A stretch of DNA of 64,000 nucleotides from assembly GCF_033095865.1 (NCBI RefSeq), contig NZ_AP019365.1:2887501-2951500 (forward strand), read 5' to 3'. The stretch's first letter is position 1. Each line of letters opens with the position of its first letter. Below, piece by piece: positions 20,096-28,555 of this stretch. The notes below the pieces were generated by a model. That model was not told the origin of the DNA and searched no databases. It worked only from the letters and a program-made list of their open reading frames with translations. The translations under genes were made by a program, and so were the position numbers. The stretch comes from Pseudomonas sp. KU43P. GTDB lineage: Bacteria > Pseudomonadota > Gammaproteobacteria > Pseudomonadales > Pseudomonadaceae.

Positions 20096-21328
20096 ATGAA
20101 CCGCATGCACCTGAAATCTGCCGCCTGGATGGCGACCCTGGCCCTGCCCTTGCCGGCTTCGGCCGACTTCATCGGCGACAGCCACGCACGGCTGGACCTG
20201 CGCAACCACTACATCAACCGCGACTTCCGCCAGAGCAACGCGCCCCAGGCCAAGGCCGAAGAATGGGGCCAGGGCTTCACCGCACGGCTCGAGTCCGGCT
20301 TTACCGAGGGACCGGTGGGGGTTGGCCTGGATGCCATGGGCCAGCTCGGCATCAAACTTGACTCCAGCCGCGATCGGCGCAACACCGGGCTGCTGCCCTT
20401 CGGGCCGAACAGCCATGAGCCGGTGGACGACTACAGCGAGCTGGGCCTGACCGGCAAGGTGCGCGTGTCCAAGAGCACCCTGCGCATGGGCACCTTGCAG
20501 CCGATGCTGCCGGTAGTGATGTACAACGACACTCGCCTGTTGTCCTCGACCTTCCAGGGTGGCCAGCTCACCAGCCAGGACCTGGGCAACCTCACCGTCA
20601 ACGCCGGGCGCCTGAGCAAGGTCAACCTGCGCGATTCGTCCGGGCGCGACGACATGGGCTACGGCGCCGCCACCAGCGACCACCTGGACTTCGGCGGCGG
20701 CACCTACGCCCTCACCCCGCAGACCAGCGTCAGCTACTACTACGCCAAGCTCGAAGATATCTACCGCCAGCAGTTCGTCGGCCTGGTCGATACCCGCCCC
20801 CTGGGCGAAGGCCTGAGCCTGCGCAGCGATCTGCGCTACTTCGACAGCCGCAACGACGGTGCCGAACGCGCCGGCAACATCGACAACCAAAACTTCAACG
20901 CCATGTTCACGCTCGGGGTGAAGGCCCACAAGTTCACCGCCACCTGGCAACAGATGTCCGGCGACAGCGCCTTCCCGTTCGTCAATGGCGGCGACCCGTT
21001 CACCGTCAACCTGGTGACCTACAACACCTTCACCCGCGCCGGGCTCGACTCCTGGCAGCTGCGCTACGACTACGACTTCGTCGCGCTGGGCATCCCTGGC
21101 CTGAGCTTCATGACCCGCTACACCGATGGCCGCCACGCCGAAACCGCCACGCTCAGCAATGGCCGCGAGCGCGAGCGCGACACCGACCTGACCTATGTGA
21201 TTCAGAGCGGCCCGTTCAAGGACGTGAGCCTGCGCTGGCGCAACGTCACCTTCCGTTCCGGCAACGGCCTGACCAATGCCGTGGACGAAAACCGCCTGAT
21301 CATCGGCTACACCCTGGCGCTGTGGTAA
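20096..21328 (+). CDS. paaM: OprD-family outer-membrane porin for phenylacetate
   Basis: About 410 aa with a signal peptide (MHLKSAAWMATLALPLPASA, cleavage before DFIGDS), then an OprD-type 18-strand barrel. Recognisable family stretches are RNHYINRDFR near the mature N-terminus, EEWGQGFTARLESGFTEG, and the aromatic C-terminal end IIGYTLALW. The matching P. putida protein PhaK is a phenylacetate-specific channel. Starts at 20072, 20078, 20096 and 20105 are all in frame and none has a strong SD, so the exact start is uncertain; the mature protein is not affected. Confidence 0.88.
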   Translation: MNRMHLKSAAWMATLALPLPASADFIGDSHARLDLRNHYINRDFRQSNAPQAKAEEWGQGFTARLESGFTEGPVGVGLDAMGQLGIKLDSSRDRRNTGLLPFGPNSHEPVDDYSELGLTGKVRVSKSTLRMGTLQPMLPVVMYNDTRLLSSTFQGGQLTSQDLGNLTVNAGRLSKVNLRDSSGRDDMGYGAATSDHLDFGGGTYALTPQTSVSYYYAKLEDIYRQQFVGLVDTRPLGEGLSLRSDLRYFDSRNDGAERAGNIDNQNFNAMFTLGVKAHKFTATWQQMSGDSAFPFVNGGDPFTVNLVTYNTFTRAGLDSWQLRYDYDFVALGIPGLSFMTRYTDGRHAETATLSNGRERERDTDLTYVIQSGPFKDVSLRWRNVTFRSGNGLTNAVDENRLIIGYTLALW

Positions 21329-21366
21329 CAGCGCCCTCCCACCTTTTGAACAGCATGGAGAACAGC

Positions 21367-23421
21367 ATGTCTGACGCCCCAACCCTGCAGAGCTTCATCG
21401 CCGGCCGCTGGATCGGCCAACACGGCGCCCAGGCCCTGCGCAGTGCCCTGAACGGCAATGTCCTGGCCTACAGCCACGAAGAGCGCCCGGATTTCGCCGA
21501 AGCCGTGGACTTTGCCCGTGCACGCGGCCTGGCCTCACTGATGGCGATGGACTTCCAGCAGCGCGCCGCGCGCCTGAAGGCCCTGGCCCTGTACCTGGCC
21601 GAGCGCAAGGAGCAGCTCTACGCCCTGTCCCACCACAGCGGGGCCACGCGCGCCGACAGCTGGATCGACATCGAAGGCGGCAACGCCACGCTGTTCTCCT
21701 ACGCCGGCATCGGCACCCGTGAACTGCCCTCGGGTAACCTCGTGCACGAAGGCCCGGCGATCCCGCTGGGCAAGCAAGGCCATTTCGCCGGTAGCCACAT
21801 CCTGGTGCCGCGTGCCGGCGTCGCCGTGCACATCAACGCCTTCAACTTCCCGATCTGGGGCATGCTGGAGAAGTTCGCACCGACCTTCCTGGCGGGCATG
21901 CCGTGCATCGTCAAGCCTGCGACCTCGACCAGCTACCTGACCGAAGCCGTGGTGCGTTTGATGAATGCCTCGGGCCTCTTGCCCGAAGGCAGCCTGCAGC
22001 TGGTGATCGGCAGCACTGGCGACCTGCTCGACCGCCTGCAGGGCCAGGACGTAGTGACCTTCACCGGCTCCGCCGATACCGCCGCGAAGCTGCGCGTCAC
22101 GCCCAACCTGATCCGCAACTCGGTGCCGTTCACCGCCGAGGCCGACTCGCTCAACTGCGCCATCCTTGGCCCGGATGTCACCCCGGACAGCGAAGAGTTC
22201 GAGCTGTACATCAAGGAAGTGGTGCGTGAAATGACCACCAAGGCTGGGCAGAAGTGCACCGCCATCCGTCGCGCCATCGTCCCGGCCAAGCACCTGGACG
22301 CTGTCGCTACGCGCCTGCGCGAGCGTTTGAGCAAGGTGGTGGTCGGCGACCCGTCGGTGGAAGGTGTGCGCATGGGCGCCCTGGCCTCCCATGACCAGCA
22401 GCGTGACGTGGCTGAGCGCGTGCAGAGCCTGCTGCAGAGCTGCGACCAGGTCTTCGGCGCCAGCGATGGCTTCACCCCGCGTGGCGAGGGCGTTGCCGAA
22501 GGTGCGTTCTTCGCCCCGACCCTGTTGCAAGCCCGTGACCCACACGCCGAGGGCGGCGCTCACGATATCGAAGCGTTCGGCCCGGTCAGCACGCTGATGG
22601 CCTACGACGACCTGGATGAAGCCCTGGCCCTGGCCGCGCGCGGCAAAGGCAGCCTGGTCGCCTCGCTGGTAACCGCCGACCGCGCCGTGGCTGCCAAGGC
22701 CATCCCGGTCGCCGCTGCCTGGCACGGTCGCCTGCTGGTGCTGGACAGCGAAGCCGCCAAGGAGTCCACCGGCCACGGCTCGCCGCTGCCGCAACTCAAG
22801 CACGGTGGCCCTGGCCGCGCCGGTGGCGGCGAAGAGCTGGGCGGCCTGCGAGCGGTCAAACATTACCTGCAACGTGCCGCCGTGCAGGGTTCGCCGAGCA
22901 TGCTCAGCGCTGTTACCGGTGAATACGTGCGTGGTGCCGAAGTGATCGAGACCGAGGTTCACCCGTTCCGCCGCTACTTCGAGGAGCTGCGCATCGGCGA
23001 GTCGCTGCTGACCCACCGCCGTACGGTGACCGAAGCCGACCTGGTCAACTTCGGCTGCCTGTCGGGGGACCACTTCTACATGCACTTCGACGAGATCGCG
23101 GCCAAGCAATCGCAGTTCGGCAAGCGGATCGCCCATGGTTACTTCGTGCTGTCGGCGGCGGCCGGGCTGTTCGTGTCCCCCGGTGAAGGGCCGGTGCTGG
23201 CCAACTACGGGCTGGATACCTTGCGCTTCATCAACCCGGTGGGTATTGGCGACACCATCCAGGCGCGCCTGACCTGCAAGCGCAAGATCGACCAGGGCAA
23301 GACCAGCCCGCTCGGGCAGCCGCAAGGTGTGGTGGCGTGGGATGTGGAGGTGACCAACCAGTTGGGCGAGCTGGTGGCTAGCTATGACATCTTGACCTTG
23401 GTGCTCAAGCGGGAAGGTTGA
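21367..23421 (+). CDS. paaN: Bifunctional oxepin-CoA hydrolase / 3-oxo-5,6-dehydrosuberyl-CoA semialdehyde dehydrogenase
   Basis: This 684-aa fusion is PaaN/PaaZ. The aldehyde dehydrogenase domain (about 1-520) has INAFNFPIWGMLEKF, VTFTGSADTA, the general base in AEADSLN, and the nucleophile C297 in AGQKCTA. The C-terminal MaoC hotdog hydratase domain (about 545-684) has EADLVNFGCLSGDHFYMHFD. The domains open the oxepin-CoA ring and oxidise the resulting aldehyde. The ATG at 21367 follows GGAG and gives the normal length; upstream ATG/GTG codons fall in the paaM end. Confidence 0.94.
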   Translation: MSDAPTLQSFIAGRWIGQHGAQALRSALNGNVLAYSHEERPDFAEAVDFARARGLASLMAMDFQQRAARLKALALYLAERKEQLYALSHHSGATRADSWIDIEGGNATLFSYAGIGTRELPSGNLVHEGPAIPLGKQGHFAGSHILVPRAGVAVHINAFNFPIWGMLEKFAPTFLAGMPCIVKPATSTSYLTEAVVRLMNASGLLPEGSLQLVIGSTGDLLDRLQGQDVVTFTGSADTAAKLRVTPNLIRNSVPFTAEADSLNCAILGPDVTPDSEEFELYIKEVVREMTTKAGQKCTAIRRAIVPAKHLDAVATRLRERLSKVVVGDPSVEGVRMGALASHDQQRDVAERVQSLLQSCDQVFGASDGFTPRGEGVAEGAFFAPTLLQARDPHAEGGAHDIEAFGPVSTLMAYDDLDEALALAARGKGSLVASLVTADRAVAAKAIPVAAAWHGRLLVLDSEAAKESTGHGSPLPQLKHGGPGRAGGGEELGGLRAVKHYLQRAAVQGSPSMLSAVTGEYVRGAEVIETEVHPFRRYFEELRIGESLLTHRRTVTEADLVNFGCLSGDHFYMHFDEIAAKQSQFGKRIAHGYFVLSAAAGLFVSPGEGPVLANYGLDTLRFINPVGIGDTIQARLTCKRKIDQGKTSPLGQPQGVVAWDVEVTNQLGELVASYDILTLVLKREG

Positions 23422-23436
23422 GGCTGGGATGGCCCT

Positions 23437-23507
23437 ATCGCCGGCAAGCCGGCTCCCACAGGGAGAGCCACTGCCTAGATCTCTGTGGGAGCCGGCTTGC
23501 CGGCGAT
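23437..23507. repeat. REP pair (REPIN) after paaN
   Basis: Two inverted REP units, ATCGCCGGCAAGCCGGCTCC from 23437 and its reverse complement ending at 23507, are separated by about 22 nt. It lies 15 nt after the paaN stop and marks the end of the phenylacetate cluster. Confidence 0.9.
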
Positions 23508-23612
23508 AGGCGCGACACCGACCCATACCATCGGTCGGTGTCGCCCCCTCAAAAAATGAGCGTCCCCGGCCCTTATGCACTCCAACGTGCATCTGAACCC
23601 GAGGAAACTGTC

Positions 23613-23783
23613 ATGAACACGCTACTGCGAATGGGCGGCGGCAACGCCCAGGATGACTGGCCCGACCTGGACCCGGAAAAACGCAACGACCGCGCCGACG
23701 ACCCTGATACCGATCCGAACGTCGCCGACGACGACCAGAATCAGCCCGGCGTTCCGGCCAGCGACCCCGAATCAGGCGCCTGA
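23613..23783 (+). CDS. Small acidic hypothetical protein (56 aa)
   Basis: The frame MNTLLRMGGGNAQDDWPDLD is preceded by GAGGAA at good spacing. The predicted product is very acidic and Asp/Pro rich, with no membrane segment or known domain. Its last 43 bases overlap the convergent gene that ends at 23741. The SD and codon use support translation, but I do not recognise a family, and a spurious frame cannot be excluded. Confidence 0.55.
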   Translation: MNTLLRMGGGNAQDDWPDLDPEKRNDRADDPDTDPNVADDDQNQPGVPASDPESGA

Positions 23784-24028
23784 GAGGCCGATGCAGGCCG
23801 GTCGCCCGACACACGCCAGCTAACGTGTGTGATGCCGTAGCGCTCGGCCATCGGCCTGCTCACCTTCTTGATCTTTTCCCGCCCGAACTTGGGAATAATG
23901 CCAATCCCCGCGTCGCAGCTCGCCCAATGCCACGCCTCGGCATTGTCGAGCCGGTCCAGGCGAATGATGAAACTGCGCGGTTCGCCGTGCAGTTGGTAAT
24001 CGATGATGTACAGCTGGGGATTAGGCAT
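23741..24028 (-). CDS. DUF6555-type conserved hypothetical protein
   Basis: The protein from the ATG at 24028 (about 95 aa) starts MPNPQLYIIDYQLHGEPRSF. It continues with RLDRLDNAEAWHWASCDAGI and KFGREKIKKVSRPMAERYG, a compact conserved sequence that I associate with Pseudomonas DUF6555 proteins. An AGGAGGG SD precedes this ATG at proper spacing, which decides against the longer in-frame start at 24109. No function is known. The last residues are less conserved-looking and overlap the convergent small acidic ORF. Confidence 0.75.
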   Translation of the reverse strand: MPNPQLYIIDYQLHGEPRSFIIRLDRLDNAEAWHWASCDAGIGIIPKFGREKIKKVSRPMAERYGITHVSWRVSGDRPASASQAPDSGSLAGTPG

Positions 24029-24151
24029 CACGGGGCCCTCCTGTTCTCCATGGATGACCTTTTCATTGAGTAATGCCTTTCGGAAAAGATTCAAAAAATT
24101 GTCGAACAATGTGCTTCGAGCGAGGCCCGCAGGCCTCGCCCTACCGGTCGT

Positions 24152-24364
24152 TCACTGCGGTTGACGCCCACCACCGTGGCTGTTCTGCCCGCCCTTGCGG
24201 CCCGCTTCGGCTGCCCGCTCACGGTCGTTGGCGAAATTACCCCCCGAGGCCTGACCGCCCTTGTGGCCTGCACGGGCCGCCCGTTCGCGGTCGTTGGCGA
24301 AGTTGCCGGGGTTGGTTTCCTTGGTACCGCCACGTTGTCCGGTCCGCTGTTGATCACGTGCCAT
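24152..24364 (-). CDS. KGG-repeat stress protein (con-10/YciG-like)
   Basis: This 70-aa hydrophilic protein begins MARDQQRTGQRGGTKETNPG and carries two copies of the pattern GNFANDRERAAxAGxKGGQ (about residues 20-38 and 42-60). Such KGG proteins are Gly-rich, intrinsically disordered and usually induced in stationary phase or dehydration. AAGGAG precedes the ATG at 24364 at ideal spacing. A paralogue lies at 38242-38460. The role is inferred from the family. Confidence 0.85.
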   Translation of the reverse strand: MARDQQRTGQRGGTKETNPGNFANDRERAARAGHKGGQASGGNFANDRERAAEAGRKGGQNSHGGGRQPQ

Positions 24365-24400
24365 GTCGTATCTCCTTGCGCTGCAATGGGTTGGGCGCAT

Positions 24401-24530
24401 GAAACTTTGCCCATGCCTAATTTCCGAACCGGCCAGGCGCGCATCTGCTCAATCGAATTGCCGAAGGCTGACCGGCGGCACCAAACGCCGCCAAGGCAAA
24501 TGCTTGCGCGCAGGTGTTCAGGCAAACACG
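24401..24530. other. Intergenic region before the KGG gene
   Basis: 130 bp between two minus-strand genes. No terminator hairpin, REP element or small gene with a convincing SD was seen. Confidence 0.4.
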
Positions 24531-25082
24531 CTACGCATGCACGCTCCACTGGTTGATCTCGGCCTCGATGGGCATTTCATCGATGGCATGGATCATTCCG
24601 CTGTCCAGCGCCTCCTTGGGCCCCAAGATGCGCGGGTACGCCATCAGGTAACGCGCCACGTCCAGCACCTCGCTGCTGCCCGCGGTGCGTTCCGCCACGA
24701 TCTGGGCGTACAGGCGCAAGTCATAGTCCAGGCTCATCGCATATTCGGCCATGCGCGCATGGTCAACCGAGCCGTGCAGCGTCCAGTGGAACGGGTGAAA
24801 CAGAAACTTGCTGTAGGCACAGGCAGTGCGGTGCTCGCCGGCGAGAAACAGGATGTTGCCCATGGACTCGACGGTTCCCAGGTTATGGGTATGCAGCGGC
24901 ACCGGCAGCGTACGCAGGAAGTTGTACAGGGTGAAACCGTAGCTGCACTCCCCGCCCATGGTGGCGATGTTCAGCTGCAGCAGGTCGGCGCCCTGCTGCA
25001 GCGCTTTGGAGCAGGTATTGATCAGGTTGCCGCAGGTGGATGAATTGATCGGGCCGGTAAAGTGGATGATGTGTCTGGCCAT
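24531..25082 (-). CDS. ClpP-like serine protease (ATP-dependent Clp protease proteolytic subunit family)
   Basis: A 183-aa protein with a ClpP/crotonase-type fold. The oxyanion-hole Gly pair is in ATMGGECSYGF near residue 40-50, the nucleophile S73 is in GTVESMGNILFLAG, and a His at 96 (KFLFHPFHW) lies close to the distance expected for the ClpP dyad. It lacks the canonical N-terminal axial loop and strict ASMG box, so it is a divergent member, not housekeeping ClpP. It lies 21 nt downstream of an iron-permease-like gene. Whether it works with an ATPase is unknown. Confidence 0.75.
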   Translation of the reverse strand: MARHIIHFTGPINSSTCGNLINTCSKALQQGADLLQLNIATMGGECSYGFTLYNFLRTLPVPLHTHNLGTVESMGNILFLAGEHRTACAYSKFLFHPFHWTLHGSVDHARMAEYAMSLDYDLRLYAQIVAERTAGSSEVLDVARYLMAYPRILGPKEALDSGMIHAIDEMPIEAEINQWSVHA

Positions 25083-25103
25083 GCTTGCCTCCGGAGTGGC
25101 GAA

Positions 25104-25502
25104 TCATTCCTTAGCGTCGCGTGCGTCGTCCTTGCCTGACGTTTGCCCATCGTCGCCGTGCTCGCCCATCAGTTGGTATTGCTTGCGCAAGGCGTGCAGC
25201 TGCGCCGGGTCCATGTCTTCCAGGTCGAGCAGTGCCTTGTGCGCTCGGCGGGTGGTACGCAGCAGTTCGTCGATCTTGATGTGCAGTTCGTCATTGTCGC
25301 GGTTCTGGGTGTTCTGGATCAGGAACACCATCAGGAAAGTGATGATGGTGGTCGAAGTGTTGATCACCAGTTGCCAGGTGTCGTTGAAGTCGAACAGCGG
25401 CCCGCTGACGCCCCAGACCAGGATCAACAGCAGCGCGACACCGAAGGACAGCGGGCGCCCTGTCCAGTTGGCCAACCATTGGGCAAAACGGTCGAATTTC
25501 AT
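25104..25502 (-). CDS. Low-affinity iron permease family membrane protein
   Basis: The 132-aa product from the ATG at 25502 starts MKFDRFAQWLANWTGRPLSF. It has two transmembrane segments, about residues 18-38 and 48-66, containing LLILVWGVSGPLF and TIITFLMVFLIQNTQNRD. A charged C-terminal tail begins at LHIKIDELLR. These match the small bacterial low-affinity iron permease family (PF04120). The QNTQNRD motif after TM2 is characteristic. The name comes from a yeast homologue and transport has not been shown for the bacterial proteins. Confidence 0.78.
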   Translation of the reverse strand: MKFDRFAQWLANWTGRPLSFGVALLLILVWGVSGPLFDFNDTWQLVINTSTTIITFLMVFLIQNTQNRDNDELHIKIDELLRTTRRAHKALLDLEDMDPAQLHALRKQYQLMGEHGDDGQTSGKDDARDAKE

Positions 25503-25656
25503 GCCAACGGTCCTCACCTGGCTTCGTCCTTCGGTGGAAACGCACGCCGCGGCAAAGTTCCCTTGCCTTCGCCTGCGCGCCACTCGTCCACCGCGCTGAA
25601 CCGTCGCCTTGCGCGCTCGGTCGCACTACAAGGCGCACAGCAGCGAGGATGGCAGC

Positions 25657-26574
25657 GTGAGCAAGATCTGTATCGGCATATCAGGATGGCGTTATGGCCC
25701 CTGGCGCAATGACTTCTACCCCAAGGGCCTGCCCCAGCACAGCGAGCTGGCGTTCGCCTCGCGGGCGGTGAACAGCATCGAGATCAATGGCTCGTTCTAC
25801 AGCCTGCAGACCCCTGAACGCTACCAACACTGGCGGGACGATACCCCCGACGGCTTCGTGTTCTCGGTCAAGGCACCGCGTTACATCACCCATGTGCGCA
25901 GGCTCAAGGAGATCGACGAGCCGCTGGCCAATTTCTTTGCCTCCGGGCCGCTGCAACTGGGCAAGAAGCTAGGGCCAATCCTCTGGCAGTTTCCACCGAA
26001 CATGAGGTTCGACGAAGAACGTTTCACGCACTTCCTGCAACGCCTGCCCCAGGACCACAAGGCTGCGCGGGCCTGCGCCCGGGCGTGTGCAGAGCGTCTG
26101 CAGGGTTATGTCGGCAGCCTGCCGCGGGGTAATGCGCGATTGCGCCATGCGGTGGAAATCCGCAACGAAAGCTTCCTCTGCGAAGCGTTCATCAAGCTGC
26201 TGCGTCGACACAAGGTGGCGCTGGTGGTGGCCGACAGCGCGGGCAAGTGGCCCTATGTCGAAGACCTGACCGCCGATTTTGTCTACCTGCGCCTGCACGG
26301 TGACGTCGAACTCTACAGCAGCGGCTATACGGCGCGTGCGCTGCGCCGCTGGCAGCAGCGTATCCAGCGCTGGAGCCATGGCGGCCAGCCGGACGATGCG
26401 CACCTGGTGGTTGCCAAGGCGCCAAGACGTCGCGCTTCCCGCGATGTGTTCTGCTACTTCGACAATGACCAGAAGGTGCACGCGCCCTTCGATGCCAGAC
26501 GCCTGCTGGACAAGCTTGCACTGGACGACCACTTGCTCACCGAACCTGGGGTCGAGCCGGAGGTAGCCTTGTGA
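25657..26574 (+). CDS. DUF72 family protein
   Basis: About 305 aa from the GTG at 25657, which follows GAGG; an in-frame TTG at 25609 is less likely. It has GISGWRYGPWRNDFYPKGLP, the NSIEINGSFYSLQ pattern, FSVKAPRYITH, GPILWQFPPN and DFVYLRLHG, all hallmarks of the DUF72 TIM-barrel family (YecE-like). Molecular function is unknown. Its stop overlaps the next gene by GTGA, so it heads a tightly packed operon with ybhP, clsB and ybhN. Confidence 0.88.
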   Translation: MSKICIGISGWRYGPWRNDFYPKGLPQHSELAFASRAVNSIEINGSFYSLQTPERYQHWRDDTPDGFVFSVKAPRYITHVRRLKEIDEPLANFFASGPLQLGKKLGPILWQFPPNMRFDEERFTHFLQRLPQDHKAARACARACAERLQGYVGSLPRGNARLRHAVEIRNESFLCEAFIKLLRRHKVALVVADSAGKWPYVEDLTADFVYLRLHGDVELYSSGYTARALRRWQQRIQRWSHGGQPDDAHLVVAKAPRRRASRDVFCYFDNDQKVHAPFDARRLLDKLALDDHLLTEPGVEPEVAL

Positions 26575-27356
26575 ACAAGACAATGCACGCCCCTGACAGC
26601 ATCATCGAGCCGCTAACCACGGTCCAGCGCCTGAACGTGCTGACGATCAACGTGCACAAGGGTTTCACCCCGTTGAACCGGCGCTTCATCCTGCCGGAGC
26701 TGCGTGAAGCAGTGCGCGCCAGCGGTGCCGACCTGGTATTCCTGCAGGAGGTGCACGGCAGCCATCAGCAGCACGCCCAGCGCCACCCAGCCTGGCCGCA
26801 AACGCCGCAATACGAATTTCTTGCCGACAGCATGTGGCCGCAGTTCGCCTATGGGCGCAACGCGGTCTACCCCCACGGCGACCACGGCAATGCCCTGCTG
26901 TCGAAATTCCCCATCGCCGAGCACCGCAACCTGGACGTGTCGATCCATGGCAACGAGGAGCGCGGGCTGCTGCATTGCCGCCTGGAAGTGCCAGGCCATG
27001 AGCAGGTGCATGCGGTTTGCGTGCACCTGGGGCTGCGTGAGGCGCACCGGCAACGCCAGGTGCGGCTGCTGCTCGACCTGCTGGACAGCTTGCCGGCCTC
27101 TGCACCGGTGATCGTCGCGGGAGATTTCAACGATTGGCGACTGAAAGCCGATGCGGTGCTCTCGCAGCACCTGGTGGAAGCCTTCGGCGAGCGCTTCGGC
27201 AGCCCCGCCCGCAGCTTCCCGGCACGCCTGCCGCTGCTGCGCCTGGACCGCATCTACCTGCGCAATGCCATGCCGAGCAAAGCCCAGGTGCTGGCGAAAT
27301 ACCCTTGGTCGCACCTGTCCGACCATGCCCCTCTGGCCGCGGAGATCAGCTTGTGA
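26571..27356 (+). CDS. ybhP: Endonuclease/exonuclease/phosphatase-fold protein YbhP
   Basis: A 261-aa EEP-family protein with LTINVHKGF, LVFLQEVHG (metal-binding Glu), VIVAGDFNDWR and LSDHAPLAAEI with the catalytic His. The GTG start at 26571 overlaps the DUF72 stop and follows GGAGG; an ATG four codons later is an alternative. In E. coli ybhP also sits directly before clsB (ybhO) and ybhN. The substrate is unknown; nuclease and phospholipid phosphatase are both possible from the fold. Confidence 0.85.
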   Translation: MNKTMHAPDSIIEPLTTVQRLNVLTINVHKGFTPLNRRFILPELREAVRASGADLVFLQEVHGSHQQHAQRHPAWPQTPQYEFLADSMWPQFAYGRNAVYPHGDHGNALLSKFPIAEHRNLDVSIHGNEERGLLHCRLEVPGHEQVHAVCVHLGLREAHRQRQVRLLLDLLDSLPASAPVIVAGDFNDWRLKADAVLSQHLVEAFGERFGSPARSFPARLPLLRLDRIYLRNAMPSKAQVLAKYPWSHLSDHAPLAAEISL

Positions 27357-28555
27357 ACAGACCCTGGGTAGAAGGCAACCGCGTCGAGTTGCTGGTCAAC
27401 GGCGAGGACTATTACCCCCGCGTGTTCGAAGCCATGGCTCAAGCGCGTGAAGAAATCCTGCTGGAAACCTTCATCATTTTCGACGACAAGGTCGGCCAGC
27501 AGCTCAAGCAGGTGCTGATCGATGCAGCCAGGCGCGGAGTGCGGGTGGAGCTGGCGGTCGACGGCTACGGCACGGCAGACCTGCCGGATGCCTTCATCTT
27601 GGCCATGACCGAAGCGGGGGTGCGCTTCCATGCGTTCGACCCGCAACCACGGCTGGCCGGCATGCGCACCAACCTGTTCCGTCGCCTGCACCGCAAGATC
27701 GTGGTGGTCGACGGCGAGCGTGCGTTCATTGGCGGCATCAACTACAGCGCCGATCATCTTGGTGACTACGGGCCGATGGCCAAGCAAGACTATGCGGTGG
27801 AAGTGCGTGGGCCGGTAGTGGCCCAGGTGCATGCCTCCAGCCGCCGACTGATGGCGCCGGTGCTCGATCCACCCAGCGAAGTGCGCCCCCAGGTCGCCCC
27901 CGCCGGGCCGGCCAGTGCCGTGCTGGTCGAACGTGACAACGCGCGGCGTCGTACCGACATCGAAGCGTGCTACCTGCAGGCCCTGCGCGGCGCACGTCAG
28001 CGCATCATGGTGGCGAACGCCTATTTCTTCCCCGGTTACCGCTTGCTGCGCGAACTGCGCAACGCTGCACGCCGCGGGGTGCATGTGACGCTGATCCTGC
28101 AAGGCCAACCGGACATGCGCTGGGTCCGCGCTCTGTCGCGGTTGCTGTACAACTACCTACTGCGCGACGGCGTGCACATCCACGAATACTGCCAACGCCC
28201 ACTGCACGGCAAGGTGGCGCTGGTGGACGATGAATGGTCGACCGTGGGCTCGAGCAACCTCGACCCGCTGAGCCTGTCGTTCAACCTCGAAGCCAACCTG
28301 CTGATCCGCGACCGGGCCTTCAATCAGCACCTGCACCAGCACCTCAGCGCACTGGCCAGCGAACAGTGCAAGGCGGTGACCCTGGAGCGCATGGTGCGCG
28401 GTTACTGGTGGAGGGCGCCGTTGATCTTCCTGTGCTTCCACGTCATCCGCCACTTTCCGCGCATCGCCGGCTGGTTTCCGGCGCATCGCCAGCGGTTGCG
28501 CTCGCTGCAGCCTGAAGTGCAGGCCCAGGGTGACCTTCACGAGGGGAATACCTGA
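27353..28555 (+). CDS. clsB: Cardiolipin synthase B
   Basis: A 400-aa phospholipase D superfamily protein with two HKD motifs: RLHRKIVVVDGERAFIGG near residue 110 and PLHGKVALVDDEWSTVGSSN near 283. It matches ClsB (YbhO), which makes cardiolipin from phosphatidylglycerol or phosphatidylethanolamine at the inner membrane. A hydrophobic patch near the C-terminus (APLIFLCFHVI) may bind membrane. The GTG at 27353 overlaps the ybhP stop; the longer open frame beginning at 27134 lies within ybhP and is not the gene start. Confidence 0.9.
   Translation: MNRPWVEGNRVELLVNGEDYYPRVFEAMAQAREEILLETFIIFDDKVGQQLKQVLIDAARRGVRVELAVDGYGTADLPDAFILAMTEAGVRFHAFDPQPRLAGMRTNLFRRLHRKIVVVDGERAFIGGINYSADHLGDYGPMAKQDYAVEVRGPVVAQVHASSRRLMAPVLDPPSEVRPQVAPAGPASAVLVERDNARRRTDIEACYLQALRGARQRIMVANAYFFPGYRLLRELRNAARRGVHVTLILQGQPDMRWVRALSRLLYNYLLRDGVHIHEYCQRPLHGKVALVDDEWSTVGSSNLDPLSLSFNLEANLLIRDRAFNQHLHQHLSALASEQCKAVTLERMVRGYWWRAPLIFLCFHVIRHFPRIAGWFPAHRQRLRSLQPEVQAQGDLHEGNT

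Noticed and set aside
18440..21382. A 980-codon open frame on the minus strand opposite paaL and paaM
   Set aside because: It is an antisense shadow of two well-supported genes; the predicted protein is a low-complexity His/Gln/Arg/Gly-rich string with no SD or domain.
21535..23592. A 685-codon minus-strand open frame opposite paaN
   Set aside because: Antisense shadow in GC-rich DNA with the same abnormal composition.
27134..28555. Long 473-codon form of ClsB starting inside ybhP
   Set aside because: The upstream 73 codons are a frame-shifted reading of ybhP; the GTG at 27353 gives the family length and the usual GTGA overlap.
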